NCBI GenBank assembly: GCA_032125735.1
Contig: JAQBBZ010000027.1
Location: 1 to 25,358, forward strand
Direction of reading: 5' to 3'
Length of the DNA stretch: 25,358 bases
Source: Labilibaculum sp032125735
GTDB taxonomy: Bacteria; Bacteroidota; Bacteroidia; Bacteroidales; Marinifilaceae
The position numbers and the translations under genes were made by a program. A model generated the notes under the pieces. It saw nothing but the letters and a program-made list of their open reading frames with translations, was not told where the DNA came from and did no database searches. This document shows positions 21,375-25,358 of the stretch, one piece after another. How positions within the stretch are numbered: the stretch's first letter is position 1; each line of letters opens with the position of its first letter.

Positions 21375-23717
21375 ATGGAGAAGATGATCGATTTTGTAGA
21401 TGGAGTTGTTGCTGGAATTGGAAAAGAACCGGATAAGGTGATTCCAATTTTGCAGGCAATTCAAGGGAAATACAACTATTTACCCGAACCCGCATTGAAA
21501 AGGGTATGTGAAATTACGACTATTACAGAAGCTCAAATCACAGGGATTTCAACATTCTATTCTCAATTCCGTCATCAGCCGGTAGGGAAACATATTATTA
21601 GGGTTTGTGTTGGAACGGCTTGTCATGTTAAAGGGGCAAAACAGGTTTACGATGGTTTTCGACGGGAATTGGGTTTGGAAAAAGGCATAGATACCGATGC
21701 TCAGAAACTTTTTACGGTAGAGGAAGTTGCCTGTTTGGGGTGCTGTACGCTTGCTCCGGTGGTTCAGATTGATGATGTCACCTACGGTCATGTTGAAACA
21801 GGTAAAGTCGCTGAAATTATAGAGGATTTTAAAAATCTGGCACCAAGCGAAGAAAAGATTGTGAGAGAAGTGACTGAAGAAGGAATCTCTCAGGGTGAAA
21901 TTCGAATTGGATTAGGTTCCTGCTGCATTGCCAGTGGCAGTTCGGGAGTGAAGGAGGAGTTGGAAAAGACATTGGCTGGGAACAAGATTAAAGTAGATGT
22001 AAAACAAGTCGGTTGTGTTGGTGTTTGCAATCAGGTTCCCATGATGGAAATCCATAAAAAAGGAGAAGCAGCAGCTTATTATACCAAAATCAATGCAAAT
22101 GAAGTTCGTGACATTATAGAAAAGCACTTTCGCTCAGAGAGTTGGATGAGTCGTTTCAAAAATCGCTTTTACAATTATGCTGAGAACCTTACTTTTTCAG
22201 ATATCCCTAAGAGTTCGAATCGATACAATGCCAATGAAGAACATACGCCAATTTCGGAGTTCTTGAAAGGGCAGGTAAACATTGCAACAGAATACCGGGG
22301 AGAGATAAAACCTTCAGATTTTGAAGAATATCTTACCAAACATGGTTTCGAAGCCTTCAAGAAATGCCTGAATGAGCTTTCTGCGGATGAGATTATTTCG
22401 GAAATTGAAAAAAGCGGACTGAAAGGTCGCGGAGGAGCAGGTTTTCCTTCAGCTATCAAATGGAAAATGGTTCAGAATGCAAAGTCTGATCAAAAATACA
22501 TCATCTGTAATGGTGATGAGGGAGATCCGGGCGCATTTATGGATCGAATGTTGTTGGAATCTTATCCGTTCAGAATTATTGAAGGAATACTAATTGGTGC
22601 TTATGCTGTTGGAGCCACCGAAGGCAGACTTTACATACGGGCAGAATATCCGCTTGCAGTAAAGCGGATTAAGGAAGGTTTGGAAATCTGCAAAAGCAAA
22701 GGATTGCTAGGAGAAAATATTTTAGGCTCCGATTTTTCATTTGAACTGAAAGTATTTGAAGGAGCTGGAGCTTTTGTGTGCGGCGAAGAGACTGCATTAA
22801 TCGCATCCATTGAAGGCAAACGTGGAATTCCACAGTTGCGACCACCTTATCCGGCAGAAAAAGGATTGTGGGATAAACCCACTCTAATCAACAATACAGA
22901 AACATTCTCTTTGATTCCCTACATTATTCGAAATGGTGCGGAAGCATTCAGTAAAATTGGAACTGAGAAAAGCAAGGGAACGAAAGTGTTTGCCTTAGCG
23001 GGAAAAATCAACAGAGGAGGATTGATCGAAGTTCCTATGGGAATTACGATCAAGCAAATTATAGAAGAAATTGGCGGTGGTATAGCCAACGGGAAGCAAT
23101 TTAAAGCAGTTCAGATTGGGGGTCCTTCGGGAGGCTGCATTCCTGCTTCCATGTCCGATACAACAATTGACTTTGATTCTTTGAAAGAAGTAGGTGCCAT
23201 GATGGGATCGGGGGGATTGATCGTTTTAGATGAATCGGATTGTATGGTGGACATTGCTCACTATTTCCTATCCTTTACTCAGGAAGAATCTTGCGGACGA
23301 TGCACATTCTGCAGAATTGGAACGCAACGCATGTTGGAAATCCTTGAAAAGATAAAGACAGGAAAAGGAAAGTTGAGCGATTTGGATTTGCTGGAACAAC
23401 TGGCAATCAATACTCAAAAAGGAAGTATTTGTGGATTGGGAAGAACAGCTCCAAATCCAGTTTTATCAACCCTAAAGTATTTTCGACACGAATATGAAGC
23501 ACACATTAACGGCGAATGTCCGTCTGGCAAATGCGAGGAGTTAATTCGCTACGAAATAAACGATAATTGTACGGGTTGTACCAAATGTGCGCAGCGTTGT
23601 CCGGTAGATGCGATTGAAGCAAAGCCTTACGAATTGCACAAAGTGGACAATGAATTGTGCATTAAATGCGATATCTGTAAACAAATTTGTCCGGTGGATG
23701 CCGTGGAAATAAAATAA
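21375..23717 (+). CDS. NuoE-NuoF fusion with extra ferredoxin domains (HydC-HydB-like, NADH-oxidising)
   Basis: A 780-aa fusion; the ATG at 21375 is preferred to a TTG at 21357 that overlaps the previous gene. Residues 1-155 are NuoE/HydC-like, with the 2Fe-2S ligands C78, C83, C120 and C124. Residues about 175-250 are a second thioredoxin-like ferredoxin (C183/C184, C214, C218), as at the HydB N-terminus. Residues about 300-620 are the NuoF core with FMN and NADH motifs GLKGRGGAGFPSAIKW, CNGDEGDPGAFMDR and GAGAFVCGEETALI, then an SLBB-type segment. A [4Fe-4S] site (C640, C643, C646, C686) follows, and the C-terminus carries two more clusters (C732-C742 and C762-C772). HydB/HydC-type subunits oxidise NADH in bifurcating hydrogenases and transhydrogenases; they are usually separate. 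Here they are fused, and no [FeFe]-hydrogenase subunit follows. Confidence 0.92.
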   Translation: MEKMIDFVDGVVAGIGKEPDKVIPILQAIQGKYNYLPEPALKRVCEITTITEAQITGISTFYSQFRHQPVGKHIIRVCVGTACHVKGAKQVYDGFRRELGLEKGIDTDAQKLFTVEEVACLGCCTLAPVVQIDDVTYGHVETGKVAEIIEDFKNLAPSEEKIVREVTEEGISQGEIRIGLGSCCIASGSSGVKEELEKTLAGNKIKVDVKQVGCVGVCNQVPMMEIHKKGEAAAYYTKINANEVRDIIEKHFRSESWMSRFKNRFYNYAENLTFSDIPKSSNRYNANEEHTPISEFLKGQVNIATEYRGEIKPSDFEEYLTKHGFEAFKKCLNELSADEIISEIEKSGLKGRGGAGFPSAIKWKMVQNAKSDQKYIICNGDEGDPGAFMDRMLLESYPFRIIEGILIGAYAVGATEGRLYIRAEYPLAVKRIKEGLEICKSKGLLGENILGSDFSFELKVFEGAGAFVCGEETALIASIEGKRGIPQLRPPYPAEKGLWDKPTLINNTETFSLIPYIIRNGAEAFSKIGTEKSKGTKVFALAGKINRGGLIEVPMGITIKQIIEEIGGGIANGKQFKAVQIGGPSGGCIPASMSDTTIDFDSLKEVGAMMGSGGLIVLDESDCMVDIAHYFLSFTQEESCGRCTFCRIGTQRMLEILEKIKTGKGKLSDLDLLEQLAINTQKGSICGLGRTAPNPVLSTLKYFRHEYEAHINGECPSGKCEELIRYEINDNCTGCTKCAQRCPVDAIEAKPYELHKVDNELCIKCDICKQICPVDAVEIK

Positions 23718-23722
23718 TTAGA

Positions 23723-23755
23723 AGACCTGACAGGTTTTTAAAACCTGTCAGGTCT
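23723..23755. repeat. 33-bp perfect palindrome in an operon gap
   Basis: A 16-bp arm AGACCTGACAGGTTTT (23723-23738) is followed by one T and its exact reverse complement (23740-23755). It fills the gap between the NuoEF-like and flavoprotein genes. The core AACCTGACAG also appears at 19181-19190. It could act as a transcript-processing or attenuating hairpin, but no T-run follows. Confidence 0.85.
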
Positions 23756-23770
23756 ATAGATAATATAAAG

Positions 23771-25318
23771 ATGCCAAAACTAACAATAGACAACATAGCC
23801 ATTAATGTTCCCGAAGGAACTACTGTTCTGAATGCCGCGCGTTCCATCGGAATAGAGATTCCCAGTATGTGTTATTTGGAGGGATGCAGTAATCATCCTA
23901 CCTGTATGGTTTGTATGGTACGGAACAATGGTAATCAGCAAATGCTTCCTTCCTGTGCAACTGTGGCTGTTGAAGGAATGGACTTGGCGAGCAATGATTC
24001 TGAGGTGTTTGAAGCGCGAAAACAAGCCATTGAATTGTTGTTGAGCGATCATGTTGGCGATTGTGAGGCACCTTGCCGTGTGGCTTGTCCGGCCTATATG
24101 GACATTCCGAAAATGAACCGATTCATTGCTGCGGGTAAATTCGATGAGGCTTTGAAGATTGTAAAAGAGGAAATTGCTCTTCCGGGGATTTTGGGACACA
24201 TTTGTTCTGCTCCTTGTGAAAAAGTTTGCCGACGTAAAGATGTCGATCAGGCAGTTTCTATTTGCCTGTTGAAGCGAATTTCTGCTGATGAAGAGGAGTC
24301 TTTCTACCTTCCTGAGAAGAAAGAAGCAAGCGGCAAAAAAGCAGCGGTTATTGGTTCCGGTCCGGCCGGATTATCGGCAGCTTATCATCTGGTAAAAGAT
24401 GGGCATGCCTGCGAGGTATTCGAGAAAGAAAACCGCTTGGGAGGAAGTTTGCTTGAAGCTATCGAGAAAGGGGAATTGCCTGAACATATCCTGATAAAGG
24501 AAATAGAGATATTGAAGCAATTTGGTGTTGCTTTTCATATCGGTCAAAAAATTGAAAAAGGAAACTGGGAACAGATCAAATCCGGTTTTGATGCTGTAAT
24601 CCTGGCAACAGGAAGTGGTCTTGAAAATATTGAAGAATTAGGCTTAAAATCGGCGAAGACTGGCTTGAGGACAGACAGTGATACATTCGCTACTGATCAA
24701 TCATGGATATTTGCCACCGGCAGTGCCATCCGTACTCAAAAAATGGCTGTGAAAGCTTTGGCTATGGGAAAAGAATGTGCTTGGTCAGTCGATGAATTTT
24801 TGCGAAATGGCGAAGGGAAAGCAACAAAACGAGCATTCAATTCGCGATTTGGAACACTCCGAAAAGAAGAGTTGACTGAGTATTTGAAAGAGTCAGTTTC
24901 AGGTGATCGTGTAGAGGCAAAATCCGAAAAGGGATTTACGAAAGAGGAAGCTATGAAGGAAGCCGGCAGATGTTTGCATTGCGATTGCCGCAAACTGGAC
25001 AATTGTAAGCTTCGTGTTTGTGCAGACATACACGATGCCGATCGCAGACGGTTTTCATTTGGCGAACGAAACAGTGTTGTGAAGTATTACGACCATGAAA
25101 CGATTATTTACGAACCCGAAAAGTGCATTAAGTGCGGACTTTGCATCGAAATTGCGGGCAAGCACAAGGAGGAAACAGGCTTAACCAATATCGGACGGGG
25201 ATTTACCGTTAAAGTATCGGTTCCTTTTAAGCAAAGCATTAACAAAGCATTGACTGTTGCAGCTAAAGAGTGTGCAATTTCTTGTCCGACAGGAGCTTTG
25301 TCGCTTCGCTCTAATTAG
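23771..25318 (+). CDS. Iron-sulfur flavoprotein, GltD/NfnB-related, lacking the NAD(P)H domain
   Basis: A 515-aa protein; the ATG at 23771 is chosen because it begins the 2Fe-2S domain, whereas the frame upstream runs through the palindrome. Residues 1-75 are a HydA/NuoG-type 2Fe-2S domain (C34, C45, C48, C62). Residues about 85-170 are the GltD N-terminal 4Fe-4S domain (C98, C102, C106, then C145, C149, C153). Residues 190-345 are one FAD-binding Rossmann fold (GSGPAGLSAAYHL at 195-207; VILATGSG). Residues 400-515 are a cysteine-rich tail (RCLHCDC, KCIKCGLC, CAISCPTGAL). In GltD/NfnB about 120 residues forming a second, NAD(P)H-binding domain separate the ILATG and F-A-x-G-D motifs. Here the gap is about 35 residues, and the FAD-site Asp is replaced (IFATGSAIR). 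It probably takes electrons from the NuoEF-like partner. Confidence 0.87.
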   Translation: MPKLTIDNIAINVPEGTTVLNAARSIGIEIPSMCYLEGCSNHPTCMVCMVRNNGNQQMLPSCATVAVEGMDLASNDSEVFEARKQAIELLLSDHVGDCEAPCRVACPAYMDIPKMNRFIAAGKFDEALKIVKEEIALPGILGHICSAPCEKVCRRKDVDQAVSICLLKRISADEEESFYLPEKKEASGKKAAVIGSGPAGLSAAYHLVKDGHACEVFEKENRLGGSLLEAIEKGELPEHILIKEIEILKQFGVAFHIGQKIEKGNWEQIKSGFDAVILATGSGLENIEELGLKSAKTGLRTDSDTFATDQSWIFATGSAIRTQKMAVKALAMGKECAWSVDEFLRNGEGKATKRAFNSRFGTLRKEELTEYLKESVSGDRVEAKSEKGFTKEEAMKEAGRCLHCDCRKLDNCKLRVCADIHDADRRRFSFGERNSVVKYYDHETIIYEPEKCIKCGLCIEIAGKHKEETGLTNIGRGFTVKVSVPFKQSINKALTVAAKECAISCPTGALSLRSN

Positions 25319-25358
25319 GAATTAATAATTAAAAAATAAGTGAGCTGTTTCGACATTG

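Noticed and set aside
21375..23717. Part of respiratory complex I
   Set aside because: NuoE and NuoF are fused, carry extra ferredoxin domains typical of HydB-like proteins, and no other nuo genes are adjacent.
21375..25318. [FeFe] hydrogenase complex (HydABC)
   Set aside because: The downstream protein has only a HydA-like 2Fe-2S domain; the H-cluster motifs (TSCCPxW, MPCxxKxxE) are absent.
12143..25318. Multihaem cytochrome extracellular electron transfer
   Set aside because: No CXXCH motif was seen in any of the ten proteins; the visible redox centres are iron-sulfur and flavin.

Overview
The window looks like a chromosomal segment of a low-GC marine or anaerobic member of the Bacteroidota, probably Marinilabiliales-like. 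This is inferred from AT-rich intergenic DNA, weak or absent Shine-Dalgarno sequences, one promoter of the Bacteroidota type (TTG, 21 nt, TAnnTTTG), relaxed lipoprotein signals, and intergenic repeats of a kind I associate with this phylum. No rRNA, tRNA, transposase, integrase or CRISPR array was seen.

Region 1 (1-3931) is an oxidative-stress group. It holds an OxyR-like LysR regulator with the CX8C redox pair, overlapping a small ABM-fold protein; a convergent GlsB/YeaQ-type membrane protein; and a complete ovothiol synthase OvoA with its terminator.

Region 2 (3932-8399) is accessory DNA. It contains a perfect 62-bp direct repeat, a lone 118-aa hypothetical gene with a strong terminator, and about 360 bp of a degenerate 21-bp-period, A-tract-phased tandem array. 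After these come a TPR lipoprotein and a two-gene unit (HTH plus zinc ribbon, then an unrecognised acidic-tailed protein), all on the minus strand.

Region 3 (8400-11655) has two exported minus-strand proteins: a six-hairpin glycoside-hydrolase-like protein with a C-terminal jelly-roll domain, and an OB-fold lipoprotein.

Region 4 (12143-25318) is the main interest: ten co-directional genes, mostly separated by a few bases. They encode four PQQ-like beta-propeller proteins (two of them tandem paralogues, one fused to a three-helix membrane anchor), an anchored NHL-type propeller, a tiny Tat-signal protein with four cysteines, a Tat-exported ferredoxin with about four [4Fe-4S] clusters, a NapH/NosR-like membrane polyferredoxin, a NuoE-NuoF fusion with extra ferredoxin domains, and a 2Fe-2S/FAD/Fe-S flavoprotein related to GltD/NfnB that appears to lack the NAD(P)H-binding domain. 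I read this as a trans-envelope redox system. NADH would be oxidised in the cytoplasm by the NuoEF-like and flavoprotein pair, electrons would pass through the membrane polyferredoxin to periplasmic ferredoxin, and the propellers would be scaffolds or the terminal module. The electron direction and the substrate cannot be read from sequence. No hydrogenase H-cluster domain, molybdoenzyme or CXXCH cytochrome is present in the window. Two short repeat elements, an inverted-repeat element and a 33-bp palindrome, sit inside the operon.
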